A stretch of DNA of 64,000 nt from Murimonas intestini (GCF_024622195.1 NZ_JANKBI010000001.1:744001-808000), one strand, 5' to 3'. Positions 25,937 through 34,691 are shown, counted from the stretch's first letter. Program-made: numbers and translations. The notes: a model not told the origin generated them from the sequence alone.

Positions 25937-28142
25937 TATCTCCGTCTGTCACTACCTGCACGGCTCCCAGGTCTTTTGTCAGATAAGAGCGGCAGCCGGC
26001 TTCTCCCAGTCTTAAAAGAAGCTCCTTGTGCGGATGTCCATATCTGTTTCCCTCACCGCATGAGATCACTGCTGCTTCAGGTCTTGTCACCTGCAGAAAC
26101 TCATCCGTTGTAGAATTCTTTGACCCGTGATGGGCTGCCTTTAAAACATCAACTCTGGAAAATGCCTGCTGTCTCAGCAGCATCCTCTCCTCCGCCTCTT
26201 CCAGATCACCTGTGAAGAGCGCCCGGAAGCTTCCATATGACAGCATGATAACTGATGACTCCCCGTTTCTGGACGAGGCTTTATACCCTGCTGCAGGGTG
26301 AAGACATACAAGAGAAAGGCCGTCCTTCTCCTGTATACTCATGCCGCTGTTTAAATACTGTACAGGAATCCTCCTCTCCTTCGCCAAACTCTCAAGTTCT
26401 CTGTAAATCTCATCATCAGTACTCACATCAGGCAGTATAAGACAGCCGATCCCTATTCCCTCCTTTCCTTCTATCAGCTCTCTGGCTCCGTTTATATGGT
26501 CCTCATCCCCATGGGTCAGTATCAGCCCATCCAGATAACTGATGCCGTAATACTTAAGAAAGGGTATGATCCTGTATTTACCCACAGACTTCTCAGAGCT
26601 GCTTCCGCCGTCTATAAAATAAACCTTTCCTGTATCCGACTGTATGCAAATGCCGTCCCCCTGTCCCACATCCAGAAATGTTATCCTGAGCCCTGATGAG
26701 GTATCCAGCACAAGAACTGTGCCCAAAGCAGCCAGAAAGGCAGCTCCTCCCAGACATCCGGGGACGCGGGAACTGTCCGTGAACCTGCCGTATATTCGCG
26801 CCCCCAGAAACAGTCCTGCGATAAGCCCGTAGTAAACAAACAGCTGCCATATTTCAGGCTGCCCCAGAACAATCCGGGAACCCGGAAGTGATGCAGCCAG
26901 ACGGCAGAGAAGTTCATACAGCTTCAGCAGATAGTGGCAGGGAGCAAAGCAGATAATCCCCGCTTTTATACTGATAAAACCAACCGCAGCTCCGGCGGCC
27001 CCGAAGGCCAGCACAAGAGGCAGCAGGGGCAGCACGATCAGATTGAGCACCAGTCCGAACAGAGAGGTCTCATAAAAGAACCACAGGCTCACGGGCACCG
27101 TTATGATCTGGATGGCCGCCCCTGACAGTATACCCAGGATTATTTTATTATTTACGTGGAATATGGAGGCTATGAGAGGCTGAAGTGTTCCAAGGCCCAG
27201 TATAGCCAGAAATGAAAGAAGAAATGAGACATCCCCAAGAAGTTCCGGTGAACCGGTAAGAATGACAACAGCAGAAAAAGCCAGCCCTGACAGAAGGTCA
27301 TACGTCCTTCCAAAAATCTGCGCTCCCAGATAGACAAGATACATAAGCAGCGCCCTCTTTGCCGAGACGCCAAACCCTGTCATCACGCAGTATGCAGCCA
27401 TCAGAAGGCCGCTTATCAGACCGGCACATAAAAAGCCTGTCCCATGTTTCCTGAGCCACTTATAGAGAGCCATTCCCAGCAGGGATATATGGAGCCCTGA
27501 TATGGCCAAAATGTGAGAGATACCTCCCAGCTGATAAAGGTCTTTCATTTCCTCTTCCAGATTGGACTTTTCCCCCAGCAGCATGGCCTGCAGAAATCCC
27601 GCATCTTCCCCTCCTATTTCATCAAATTTCTTTGCCAGCGTCTCTCTGAGGCTGCAGAGTGTTTCCAGGATAAGGTCATATGAGCCGGAGACCGCCAGAG
27701 TTCTGGCATCATCCAGGATATAGTATATTCCTTTAGCTGCATAATACCGGGCAAAATCAAACTGGCCCGGATTCGTAGCTTTTTCAGGTTCTTTAAGTAT
27801 CCCTGCTGCCCGCACATATGTACCTATTTTTATTTTATTCTGATTTTTATCAAGACGGATTAATAAATTGGATTTTTCCAGCATTGCACCGTAATTTTCT
27901 GCATTTTCCGGCTGGCTGGTATTCTGACTCCCGGTTTGACCGGGCTGAATAATAGAAATGTTTTTCAGATATATCTGAAGGCTGTTCGCCTTCTCTTCAC
28001 GTTTATAGACCTGCCCTTCCACACTGACAGAATCATTTCCTGATATCTTCCGGTCTGCGTCTTTATCAGACGCGCCGGAAGAAAAAAGAAGCATTCCCAG
28101 AAGGAGTAAGAGGCAGGCCAGACACATAGGCCTTTTTCTCAA
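25893..28142 (-). CDS. comEC: ComEC/Rec2 DNA uptake channel
   Basis: 749 residues. An N-terminal signal anchor (LACLLLLLGMLLFSSG), an OB-like periplasmic segment, the multi-helix competence domain (GGISHILAISGLHISLLGMALY is its signature), and a C-terminal metallo-beta-lactamase-like domain (FLDVGQGDGICIQ, LTHGDEDHINGARELI, AAHHGSKNSTT). It would form the channel for single-stranded DNA entry. The start is TTG, six bases after AGGGAGG, and overlaps the previous stop as TTGA. The last dozen codons (from YTLSCGARP) and the stop are encoded by the palindromic repeat, so the natural C terminus was replaced. Confidence 0.92.
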   Translation of the reverse strand: MRKRPMCLACLLLLLGMLLFSSGASDKDADRKISGNDSVSVEGQVYKREEKANSLQIYLKNISIIQPGQTGSQNTSQPENAENYGAMLEKSNLLIRLDKNQNKIKIGTYVRAAGILKEPEKATNPGQFDFARYYAAKGIYYILDDARTLAVSGSYDLILETLCSLRETLAKKFDEIGGEDAGFLQAMLLGEKSNLEEEMKDLYQLGGISHILAISGLHISLLGMALYKWLRKHGTGFLCAGLISGLLMAAYCVMTGFGVSAKRALLMYLVYLGAQIFGRTYDLLSGLAFSAVVILTGSPELLGDVSFLLSFLAILGLGTLQPLIASIFHVNNKIILGILSGAAIQIITVPVSLWFFYETSLFGLVLNLIVLPLLPLVLAFGAAGAAVGFISIKAGIICFAPCHYLLKLYELLCRLAASLPGSRIVLGQPEIWQLFVYYGLIAGLFLGARIYGRFTDSSRVPGCLGGAAFLAALGTVLVLDTSSGLRITFLDVGQGDGICIQSDTGKVYFIDGGSSSEKSVGKYRIIPFLKYYGISYLDGLILTHGDEDHINGARELIEGKEGIGIGCLILPDVSTDDEIYRELESLAKERRIPVQYLNSGMSIQEKDGLSLVCLHPAAGYKASSRNGESSVIMLSYGSFRALFTGDLEEAEERMLLRQQAFSRVDVLKAAHHGSKNSTTDEFLQVTRPEAAVISCGEGNRYGHPHKELLLRLGEAGCRSYLTKDLGAVQVVTDGDRYTLSCGARPSGRM

Positions 28143-29206
28143 TTTTTCCCTCCCTGAATCTTATCGATCCCTACTGAGGGATCTGCACTTACACTCGTTT
28201 CCGCCTGCGGATCAGGCACTGTACTGCTTCCGCCTGTATCAGCGGCCGTATCATCAGCCGCAGTGTCCTCCGCCTTTTGTGACGTGTCCGCCACCACTAT
28301 AATATCCTTATTCCGCCCAAACCCGTTTTCCAGACTGATGGTATCCCTGTATGTTATCTGGCTCTCACCATCTATCTGGATATTTACTTCTGTCAGATTA
28401 CATGAATCACAGAGTGAATTTACCACAGAATAAAGTGCTGCATCAGGCTGGACATTTTTTCCGTCAATTCCCTTATTAAAGCTCCCGGAAAAGTTTACAG
28501 TACAGCTTGTCCCTTTTACTGTTACAGAAAGCACTTTCGTATCAGCAGGCATCACTGCCTGCAGCCTGCTGTTCACCGGTCCCTTGATGAGCTGCTCCAG
28601 CACCACACGCTCCAGAGCAGTATTGCTGGAATAATGGACATTGCGCATCTCCTTCATGATCTTCTGTCCTGAAGAATCTGCAAAATAAAGAGGGAGAGAC
28701 GCGTATTGGTAAGAATTGATCCCCTGTCCCTGATTGTCTATAAAAGTATCTGCCGTCATAGCTCCCACCGGCTGGTCAACATAGTCACGCAGCGGGTTAC
28801 CCTCTATGTTGAAAGCTACCTTGTCAACACAGGGCAGCTGCACAAGTGTCTTTACTGCCGCTGCCCTGAACAGTACCTCTGAGATGTTATCCATCTCTTT
28901 ATATGCACTGTTAAATTCTAATGTCAGCAGCTTGTTGTCAAGTACAAATCCTGTACATACTACATTTTCCGGTTTGGCGCTCTTTTGCTCTGACGATGAG
29001 GGGGACGTGGCTATCCTGTCGATCAGCTCTTTAATTAACTCATTGTCGCTCTGACCTTTGGGAGTATATCCTTCATGTGTCAGCTTTGTCCCGTCTTTAT
29101 TCGTATAGTATACCTGATACCCGCCCTTCTCACTGGCTGACTCTTCACAGCCCGGCAGACATATGGCAATGAAGGCGGCTATCAATAAACATATTATCTT
29201 TTTCAT
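28139..29206 (-). CDS. GerMN-domain lipoprotein
   Basis: 355 residues. A lipoprotein signal peptide ends at CLPGC, so Cys19 or nearby is the lipidated residue. Two GerMN-like modules follow: about 60-150 (LIKELIDRIA, VLDNKLLTLEFNSAYKEM) and about 190-290 (ALERVVLEQLIKGP, VKGTSCTVNFSGSFNKG), a tandem seen in spore and cell-surface proteins such as GerM and LpqB. The C terminus is a low-complexity T/A/D/S linker. It follows the histidine kinase by 12 bases, an arrangement reminiscent of LpqB downstream of MtrAB in Actinobacteria, and precedes comEC with a four-base overlap. Confidence 0.88.
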   Translation of the reverse strand: MKKIICLLIAAFIAICLPGCEESASEKGGYQVYYTNKDGTKLTHEGYTPKGQSDNELIKELIDRIATSPSSSEQKSAKPENVVCTGFVLDNKLLTLEFNSAYKEMDNISEVLFRAAAVKTLVQLPCVDKVAFNIEGNPLRDYVDQPVGAMTADTFIDNQGQGINSYQYASLPLYFADSSGQKIMKEMRNVHYSSNTALERVVLEQLIKGPVNSRLQAVMPADTKVLSVTVKGTSCTVNFSGSFNKGIDGKNVQPDAALYSVVNSLCDSCNLTEVNIQIDGESQITYRDTISLENGFGRNKDIIVVADTSQKAEDTAADDTAADTGGSSTVPDPQAETSVSADPSVGIDKIQGGKN

Positions 29207-29218
29207 GCTTCGCTCCTG

Positions 29219-30658
29219 TTATGGTGTATATGAGAGGGGGATCCTTACTGTAAATGTAGTCCCCTCGCCTTCTTTGCTGTATACTTTTACTGCGCCTCTG
29301 TGCATCAGGATCGCGCTTCTGGTGATTGCAAGGCCAAGGCCCGTGCCCCCGATCTCTCTTGAATGTGATTTGTCTACTCTGTAGAATCTCTCAAATATAT
29401 GCTCCTGGTCTTCCTCCGGTATACCCAGTCCTGAATCCTCCACCTTCACATAAAAATACTTGTGGTCTGAATTCAGCGAGATCCTCACCCAGCCATCCTC
29501 TTTATTGTATTTGACAGCGTTTTCTATCAGATTAGATATGGCAAGAGAGAGCTTTGTCTCATCAACCTGCGCTGTCACAGGCTTAAATGTCTCCAGTATA
29601 AGCTCAACCTCATGCTGGTCCGCTATGGGCCTGAGACGCTTTACAATAAGCTCCAGAAGCTCATTGATATTTTTTTCCTCAACCTTGATGTCAGCTGCTT
29701 TTTTATCCATTTTTACAAGTGAAAGCAGGTCATTTATGATCTTATTTTCCCTGTCGATCTCCTCAGCTATGTCAGCCATAAATTCCTTGTACAGCTCAAC
29801 AGGCGCGTCCCCCTGCATGAGAAGGGAATCCGCCAGCACTTTCATGGAAGTTATGGGAGTCTTCAGTTCATGCGATACGTTCGACACAAACTCCTGTCTT
29901 GAATCATCAAGTGCCTTCATCCTCACAAGCATCTGGTTATAAGCCTCGGCCAGCAGCTGTGTCTCTGTATAATCAGGGATAGAGATGTCCTCCTCTGAAA
30001 ATCCGCCGGATACTTCCTCCAATGATTTCGTAACCTTTGTAAATGGCTTAACAAGCATTCTGGAAGCATAAAAAGCTATTGCCAGGATAACCAGCCCCAT
30101 CCCCAGCTGAAGCATAAACACCTTCTGGCTGAGCACATCCTTGCTCACCTGGATATCTTCTGTGGGCATGCTCACGATCATGACACCTATCATCTCTTTT
30201 GTGACTGCATCTTTCACAGGTACTGTCATCTCTATGAACTCATTTTTTCTGTTATAGTTCATAGTATCCTCGCCCTTAAAGGATTTTATGACCTCCTCTG
30301 ATACGATCACCTTTTTCTCATCAAGCCCAAACGTATCTTTAATAATTGTAAACTCCCTGTTCACGATGACAATACGGCCTCCATAGAGATTTGCCAGCTG
30401 TGAGAGCTGCATGTCAATGGTCTGCGAGTGGCTTCCATTTATGTACTGGGAGTCACTGAGCTGATCTGCTATGGACAGGCACTGATTCTGGACCATGTTG
30501 GCCCGCTGCTGCAGTGTCTGTTCTTCAAAATTATGCAGTATGCCGAACTTAAGTACTATGATCGGCGCTACGCCCACCAGGATAAATATTATAAATATCC
30601 TGAACTGGAGGCTTTTCCCGTACTTCTTTATAAATTCCATATTAAAATACTTTTTCAC
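29219..30658 (-). CDS. Membrane sensor histidine kinase
   Basis: 479 residues. Transmembrane helix 1 (about 20-37), an extracytoplasmic region of about 140 residues (PDC-like), helix 2 (about 183-200), HAMP (201-252), HisKA with His263 in FVSNVSHELKTPIT, and HATPase_c (NLIENAVKYN, DSGLGIPEEDQEHIFERFYR, GGTGLGLAI). WalK/PhoR-like overall. It pairs with the response regulator 74 bases upstream. The signal is unknown; the flanking GerMN lipoprotein may act with it. Confidence 0.93.
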   Translation of the reverse strand: MKKYFNMEFIKKYGKSLQFRIFIIFILVGVAPIIVLKFGILHNFEEQTLQQRANMVQNQCLSIADQLSDSQYINGSHSQTIDMQLSQLANLYGGRIVIVNREFTIIKDTFGLDEKKVIVSEEVIKSFKGEDTMNYNRKNEFIEMTVPVKDAVTKEMIGVMIVSMPTEDIQVSKDVLSQKVFMLQLGMGLVILAIAFYASRMLVKPFTKVTKSLEEVSGGFSEEDISIPDYTETQLLAEAYNQMLVRMKALDDSRQEFVSNVSHELKTPITSMKVLADSLLMQGDAPVELYKEFMADIAEEIDRENKIINDLLSLVKMDKKAADIKVEEKNINELLELIVKRLRPIADQHEVELILETFKPVTAQVDETKLSLAISNLIENAVKYNKEDGWVRISLNSDHKYFYVKVEDSGLGIPEEDQEHIFERFYRVDKSHSREIGGTGLGLAITRSAILMHRGAVKVYSKEGEGTTFTVRIPLSYTP

Positions 30659-30698
30659 TTATTTTCCCCTTACTGATCCGCGCTGCTCAGACGCAAAA

Positions 30699-30723
30699 GG
30701 ACGAAAGGATTCGCCCTTCGTCC
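30699..30723 (-). other. Intercistronic hairpin between response regulator and kinase genes
   Basis: GGACGAAGGG pairs with CCTTTCGTCC (one mismatch) around a five-base loop in the 73-base gap. No T run follows, so it is more likely to set the relative level of the two messages, or to stabilise an end, than to terminate. Confidence 0.45.
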
Positions 30724-30731
30724 CTGGTTTC

Positions 30732-31421
30732 TCAATGCTGAAAGTAGTACCCGACTCCCCATTTCGTATGTACATATTTCGGCTCGCTGGGATTTTCTTC
30801 TATCTTTTCCCTGAGTCTCCTGATATGTACATCCACAGTTCTGACATCCCCCGGATATTCATAGCCCCAGACGATATTCAGCAGGTTTTCACGGCTGTAG
30901 ACCTTATTCGGATTAAACACCAGCAGCTCCAGTACATCAAATTCCTTTGCTGTCAGATTTATTTCTTTTCCCGCAATGCTGACCCTTCTACCTTCACAAT
31001 CCAGGACCAGGTCTCCCACCTCCACAATCTTATGCTGCTCCTCTGCTGCAGCTTTGCGCTCTGTCCTGCGCATGATGGCTTTTATCCTTGCCTTTACCTC
31101 AAGAATATTGAATGGCTTTGTTATATAATCATCGGCCCCGTATTCCAGCCCGAGTATCTTGTCCATGTCATCTCCCTTAGCTGTGAGCATAACGATCGGA
31201 ACATTCGAAAAATCTCTTATCTGCTGGCACACTTCAAAGCCGTCCATCTTAGGAAGCATCACATCCAGAAGGATGATATCGTATTCTTTCTCCTTTGCCA
31301 TCTTCAGAGCTTCCTCGCCGTCATAGGCACAGTTTACTTCCATTCCATCCTGTTCAAGACTGAAACGGATTCCCTTTACGATTAATTTTTCATCATCCAC
31401 TACTAATACTTTCCTAGCCAT
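30732..31421 (-). CDS. OmpR/PhoB-family response regulator
   Basis: 229 residues from the ATG at 31421; a TTG three codons earlier is too close to AGGAG. Receiver domain (1-118) with the acidic pair DD at 9-10, phosphorylated Asp53 in LLDVMLP, and Lys in DDYITKPFN. Winged-helix DNA-binding domain (about 135-229; LTAKEFDVLELLVFNP, VDVHIRRLREKI, WGVGYYF). It is very close to WalR/YycF in its C-terminal motif, but the yyc neighbours are absent. Lies 15 bases after comEA, so competence and signalling genes share a transcript. Confidence 0.95.
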   Translation of the reverse strand: MARKVLVVDDEKLIVKGIRFSLEQDGMEVNCAYDGEEALKMAKEKEYDIILLDVMLPKMDGFEVCQQIRDFSNVPIVMLTAKGDDMDKILGLEYGADDYITKPFNILEVKARIKAIMRRTERKAAAEEQHKIVEVGDLVLDCEGRRVSIAGKEINLTAKEFDVLELLVFNPNKVYSRENLLNIVWGYEYPGDVRTVDVHIRRLREKIEENPSEPKYVHTKWGVGYYFQH

Positions 31422-31436
31422 TCTGTTCAATTCTCC

Positions 31437-32126
31437 TTATTGTACTACGATTTTGTCTTTTATTTTGGAATAGACAGCTTCCTTAATCCCCTTGATATTC
31501 ATTATTTCTTCTGTTGATCTGAATCCGCCGTTCTCTTCCCTGTAAGCCATGATATCTTCTGCCTTTGACTCTCCGATTCCCGGAAGCTCCATCAACTGCT
31601 CCTTCGTGGCTTTATTTAAATCTACCTTACTCTCTCCCGGCTCCGCTGCGGACTGCTGCAAAGCAGCCTGTCCGGCAGCAGCATTTTCTGCCCCGGCTTC
31701 AAGAGTCATGGCCTCTTCTTTATCCCAGATATAGAGCCTCTGTCCGTCAGCCAGCACGGCAGCCTGATTCACTGCCTCTTCAGCAGCTCCCTCTTCAAAC
31801 CCGCCGGCCTTCTTTACAGCCTCATAAACTCTGTCACCGCTTTTCAGCTCATAGACTCCCGGATGTTTTACCGCGCCGCACACATGAACATATATTGATC
31901 CTGCTTCTGTGCTGCGGACCGTCTCGTTCCGGATCTCTTCCCGGGCCTTCTTCACTGCCTCTTCTGTATCTGCTTTGCCTGTCACGACCGTAAGGCTCTC
32001 TGTCCAGAGAACCTCCTCCCTGGGCTGCCCTCCGGCCGTTTCTTCAAACACTATGCCTCCCTGCCTCTCACAGCCCGCTAAAAGACTGCACAAAAGCAGT
32101 AAAGGCACCTTCTTTATCCAACTCAT
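31437..32126 (-). CDS. comEA: ComEA-like DNA-binding lipoprotein
   Basis: 229 residues from the third in-frame ATG; the first ATG after AAAGGAGG is only two bases away from it, the chosen one eleven. The signal ends LLAGC, so it would be lipid-anchored at Cys19 rather than held by a helix as in Bacillus. An SLBB domain (YVHVCGAVKHPGVYEL, GDRVYEAVKKAGGF) is followed by a low-complexity Ala/Glu linker and a C-terminal helix-hairpin-helix pair (VDLNKATKEQLMELPGIGESKAEDI and IMNIKGIKEAVYSKI). It would bind incoming DNA at the cell surface for ComEC. Confidence 0.9.
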   Translation of the reverse strand: MSWIKKVPLLLLCSLLAGCERQGGIVFEETAGGQPREEVLWTESLTVVTGKADTEEAVKKAREEIRNETVRSTEAGSIYVHVCGAVKHPGVYELKSGDRVYEAVKKAGGFEEGAAEEAVNQAAVLADGQRLYIWDKEEAMTLEAGAENAAAGQAALQQSAAEPGESKVDLNKATKEQLMELPGIGESKAEDIMAYREENGGFRSTEEIMNIKGIKEAVYSKIKDKIVVQ

Positions 32127-32185
32127 TTTTTGCATAACCTCCTTTACACCTGAAGGCGCAAAGTTCCCCTTATGCATATATCTTT

Positions 32186-32214
32186 ATTCTATCGGAAAAC
32201 TTGTCCGATTACAA
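32186..32214 (-). promoter_or_regulatory. Promoter of the comEA operon with an internal palindrome
   Basis: On the minus strand TTGTAA (32209-32214), 17-base spacer, TAGAAT (32186-32191). The spacer is nearly filled by the inverted repeat ATCGGA-n7-TCCGAT (32191-32209), a likely operator for a repressor or activator that would control comEA, the two-component pair, the GerMN gene and comEC. Confidence 0.65.
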
Positions 32215-32231
32215 TAGCAAATTTATACGAT

Positions 32232-32660
32232 TTACCACTTAAATATGACGATACCTGCTATCGCTATGCCCATACCTAACACTTTTCTCCATTCAAGCGG
32301 CTGCTTATCTACTCCAAAGCATCCTATCAGCTCAATGGCGTAAGCTACCACCAGCTGGGCTATCACTATCAGCATAGCTGCTCTTGCCGGCCCCAGGGCA
32401 GACATACTCTTTATCACAGTCACAGTGATAAAAGCTCCAATGACTCCGCCCAGAAGCGCATACTTATTTGGAACCTGCAGAAGTGTCCCAAAGCTTTCCC
32501 TCCCCGTAAAAAACCAGGCGATCAGGCACACAATAAGAGCCGAAAACTGAACAAAGCTTGTGGAGACCCACAAGCTGGTGTTCTTAGTCACTTCCGTATT
32601 GAACACTCCCTGGACACTCATCAGCGCACCAGAGAGCAGCGCGATTAAAATACCAAACAT
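32232..32660 (-). CDS. DMT-superfamily transporter, YdcZ (DUF606) type
   Basis: 142 residues, almost wholly hydrophobic, with about five transmembrane helices. GILIALLSGALMSVQGVFNTEVTK at the N terminus, then ALLGGVIGAFITVTVIKSM, ALGPARAAMLIVIAQLVVAY and a final helix VLGMGIAIAGIVIF. The pattern, with ALGPARAAMLIVIAQL, is that of the four-to-five-helix YdcZ family; two copies are believed to work as a dimer. Substrate unknown. GGAG precedes the ATG by eight bases. Confidence 0.88.
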   Translation of the reverse strand: MFGILIALLSGALMSVQGVFNTEVTKNTSLWVSTSFVQFSALIVCLIAWFFTGRESFGTLLQVPNKYALLGGVIGAFITVTVIKSMSALGPARAAMLIVIAQLVVAYAIELIGCFGVDKQPLEWRKVLGMGIAIAGIVIFKW

Positions 32661-32719
32661 ACTTCCATCTCCAATCCTTTTGTTTTTGCAGCTGCGATTA
32701 TCCGTATCTGCATTTTTTC

Positions 32720-32884
32720 CTAGTATAACGCAAAGTAAATACCTTTATGGTTCGGTGAGAATGATTTTTCGAGAGTGCAGGTGCAAAAACGCAGGCGTAG
32801 CGGGCTACGCTGAGGCTTTTGCGCCTGTGCTATCGGGAAATCAGGCCAGCGAAACATAAAGGTATTTGCTGGGCGTTATACTAG
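32720..32884. repeat. 165-bp near-perfect inverted repeat, MITE-like
   Basis: Ends CTAGTATAACGC and GCGTTATACTAG match exactly, and pairing continues inward (AAATACCTTTATG with CATAAAGGTATTT, TTTTTCGA with TCGGGAAA, GCGTAGC with GCTACGC at the centre). If TA is the target duplication (32721-32722 and 32882-32883), the element is GTATAACGC to GCGTTATAC, as in IS630/mariner-type derivatives. No protein. With the next entry it fills the 309-base gap 32661-32969. Confidence 0.8.
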
Positions 32885-32908
32885 TATCCCCGGATTGAAT
32901 ATGTTTAT

Positions 32909-32969
32909 TCCCGCGAGCAATAAGCCAAGTGAACATGCCTGCATGTGCATTTGGCGAATGCAGCGAGGG
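32909..32969. repeat. Dispersed palindromic repeat, copy 1
   Basis: Centre GCCAAGTGAACATGC-CT-GCATGTGCATTTGGC, an imperfect palindrome of 32 bases, flanked by CGCGAG and CAGCGAG. About 30 bases (GTGAACATGCCTG to ATTTGGCG) recur at 43388-43437. It touches the stop codon of the MATE gene. Confidence 0.75.
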
Positions 32970-34382
32970 TCAAATCCCCCGCTGCTCTGCTGCGCTGCAG
33001 GTTTGATATCCTGTCTGCCTGCTGCAGGAGTTTTGACTCATAACATCCAAATCCTGCTTCGGCATTTTTTTATGTGTGATAATGTACGCTATTGCCAGCG
33101 GTACGCAGGCACCGAGCCATGCCAGGGGATTTGCCCAGCACGCGCCGGCAAATCCAAATGCACCGGCCAGCACAACAGCTGCAAATGCCCTCATCACAAG
33201 TTCCATTATGCCCGCTATAGTAGGCACCAGTCCTTTTCCCAGGCCCTGGAGTGTAAATCTGAAAATGAACAGGAGTGATAATACAAAATACATGCTTCCG
33301 TTGACTCTTAAGTATACCTCAGCGAGTGAAAGCACCTGCTTCTGGCCTCCTCCCACAAAAATCTCTACCAGCTGGTATCCTGCGAAGGTATTGACCAGCC
33401 CCATGGCAACGGCAAAGCTGACTGAGATAACGGCACACTGGAATACACCTTTCCTGATCCTGGCATATTTCTGTGCTCCATAGTTCTGGGCCGCATATGT
33501 TGCCATTGTGGTGCCAAAGGAAGACATAGGCAGAGTTGCCAGCATATCTATCTTCTGTGCTGCCGTGTAAGCTGCCACTGAAACTGCCCCAAGACCATTG
33601 AGTGCGAACTGGAGGATCAGAGAACCAATGGCAATGATGGATGTCTGGAAAGCCATGGGCAGCCCTACTTTAAGGTGCACTGCTATCTCCCATCTTCTTA
33701 TCCTGAAATCATCTCTGGTGAGCCACAGCAGAGGAAGTTTCTTTTTAATATAGACGATGCACAGTATGCCTGAAACCAGCTGAGCCAGAATCGTAGCACA
33801 AGCAGCCCCTGCCACTCCCATATTAAATCCCAGGATACAGAGGAAATCCAGCCCTATGTTCAGCACACAGGCGATCACCAGGAAATAAAGAGGCGTCCTT
33901 GAATCCCCCAGCGCCCTCACCAGGTTGGAGAGCAGGTTAAACAGTACACAGGCCCCGGTCCCTATGAAAATGATCACCAGATACTGATATGCATCCCCGA
34001 TGATCTCCTCCGGAGTCTGCAGCATCCTCAGCAGAGGCATAGTAAGAGGTATGGCCAGAGCTGTCAGGATAATGGTGACACAAAGGCTGATCATAATACT
34101 AGCCGCTGCGCTCCTGCGTATCCCTTCCTCATCCTGTGCCCCGAATCTCTGGGCCGTTATAATAGAAAGCCCGGAACTGAGTCCCTGCGCAAATCCAAGT
34201 ATAAAAAACGTGATGCTTCCCGTACATCCTACGGCTGCCAGCGCATTGACGCCGATGGTACGGCCTACAATCAGGGTGTCAGCCATACTGTAGAACTGCT
34301 GGAACAGATTTCCTATCAGCAGCGGAATAGTAAACAGCACAATAAGCTTTGCCGGCTGCCCGGTGGTTAAATTTTTTGTCAT
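32970..34382 (-). CDS. MATE-family efflux transporter
   Basis: 470 residues with twelve predicted helices in two halves. N-terminal half: KLIVLFTIPLLIGNLFQQFYSMADTLIVGRTIGVNALAAVG, the MATE signature; second half: VGLPMAFQTSIIAIGSLILQFALNGLG. It would extrude drugs or metabolites using H+ or Na+. The C-terminal tail (SRQTGYQTCSAAEQRGI) is hydrophilic and ends within a repeat, so it may be an extension caused by insertion. No regulator of the MarR type is adjacent. Confidence 0.92.
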   Translation of the reverse strand: MTKNLTTGQPAKLIVLFTIPLLIGNLFQQFYSMADTLIVGRTIGVNALAAVGCTGSITFFILGFAQGLSSGLSIITAQRFGAQDEEGIRRSAAASIMISLCVTIILTALAIPLTMPLLRMLQTPEEIIGDAYQYLVIIFIGTGACVLFNLLSNLVRALGDSRTPLYFLVIACVLNIGLDFLCILGFNMGVAGAACATILAQLVSGILCIVYIKKKLPLLWLTRDDFRIRRWEIAVHLKVGLPMAFQTSIIAIGSLILQFALNGLGAVSVAAYTAAQKIDMLATLPMSSFGTTMATYAAQNYGAQKYARIRKGVFQCAVISVSFAVAMGLVNTFAGYQLVEIFVGGGQKQVLSLAEVYLRVNGSMYFVLSLLFIFRFTLQGLGKGLVPTIAGIMELVMRAFAAVVLAGAFGFAGACWANPLAWLGACVPLAIAYIITHKKMPKQDLDVMSQNSCSRQTGYQTCSAAEQRGI

Positions 34383-34528
34383 TTCTGCTCATCCTTCCCT
34401 TTTATTTCCGAATACAACATTTAAATCCCTTGCTTCATTCTTTTGATTATTATAGTCTCCTCAAAAAAAAGTAAAATGTAATTTCTTGTACATTGCATGT
34501 ATTATTTTGTACAGCGCTTTGATGACGT

Positions 34529-34691
34529 GGTAGTTTAGGAGATTGAAAGGGGGAGAACGCTTTGCATTATAGGTTGTGAATCAGCGGGCGGGAGGGTTCG
34601 TGGTTCAGTCCGAACCCTCCCGCTGATGCCAAGTTTTTCGGTGCAAAGCTGGCTCCCGCAATGAGGTTGGGGCATAGGTGAAACCACTACC
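34529..34691. repeat. Structured inverted-repeat element A
   Basis: Nested pairings: GGTAGT/ACTACC at the ends, GGGAG/CTCCC, GCTTTGCA (34559-34566) with TGCAAAGC (34642-34649), and a GC-rich stem ATCAGCGGG-GGGAGGGTTCG (34580-34600) with its complement (34611-34627), where the left arm has four extra bases. It lies in the 809-base gap 34383-35191, which also contains element B, a small hairpin TGGCTG/CAGCCA at about 34748-34769, and the AraC gene promoter, but no gene. Confidence 0.75.

Noticed and set aside
30495..31385. Plus-strand open frame of 296 codons
   Set aside because: Covers the response regulator gene in reverse; no motifs and no ribosome site.
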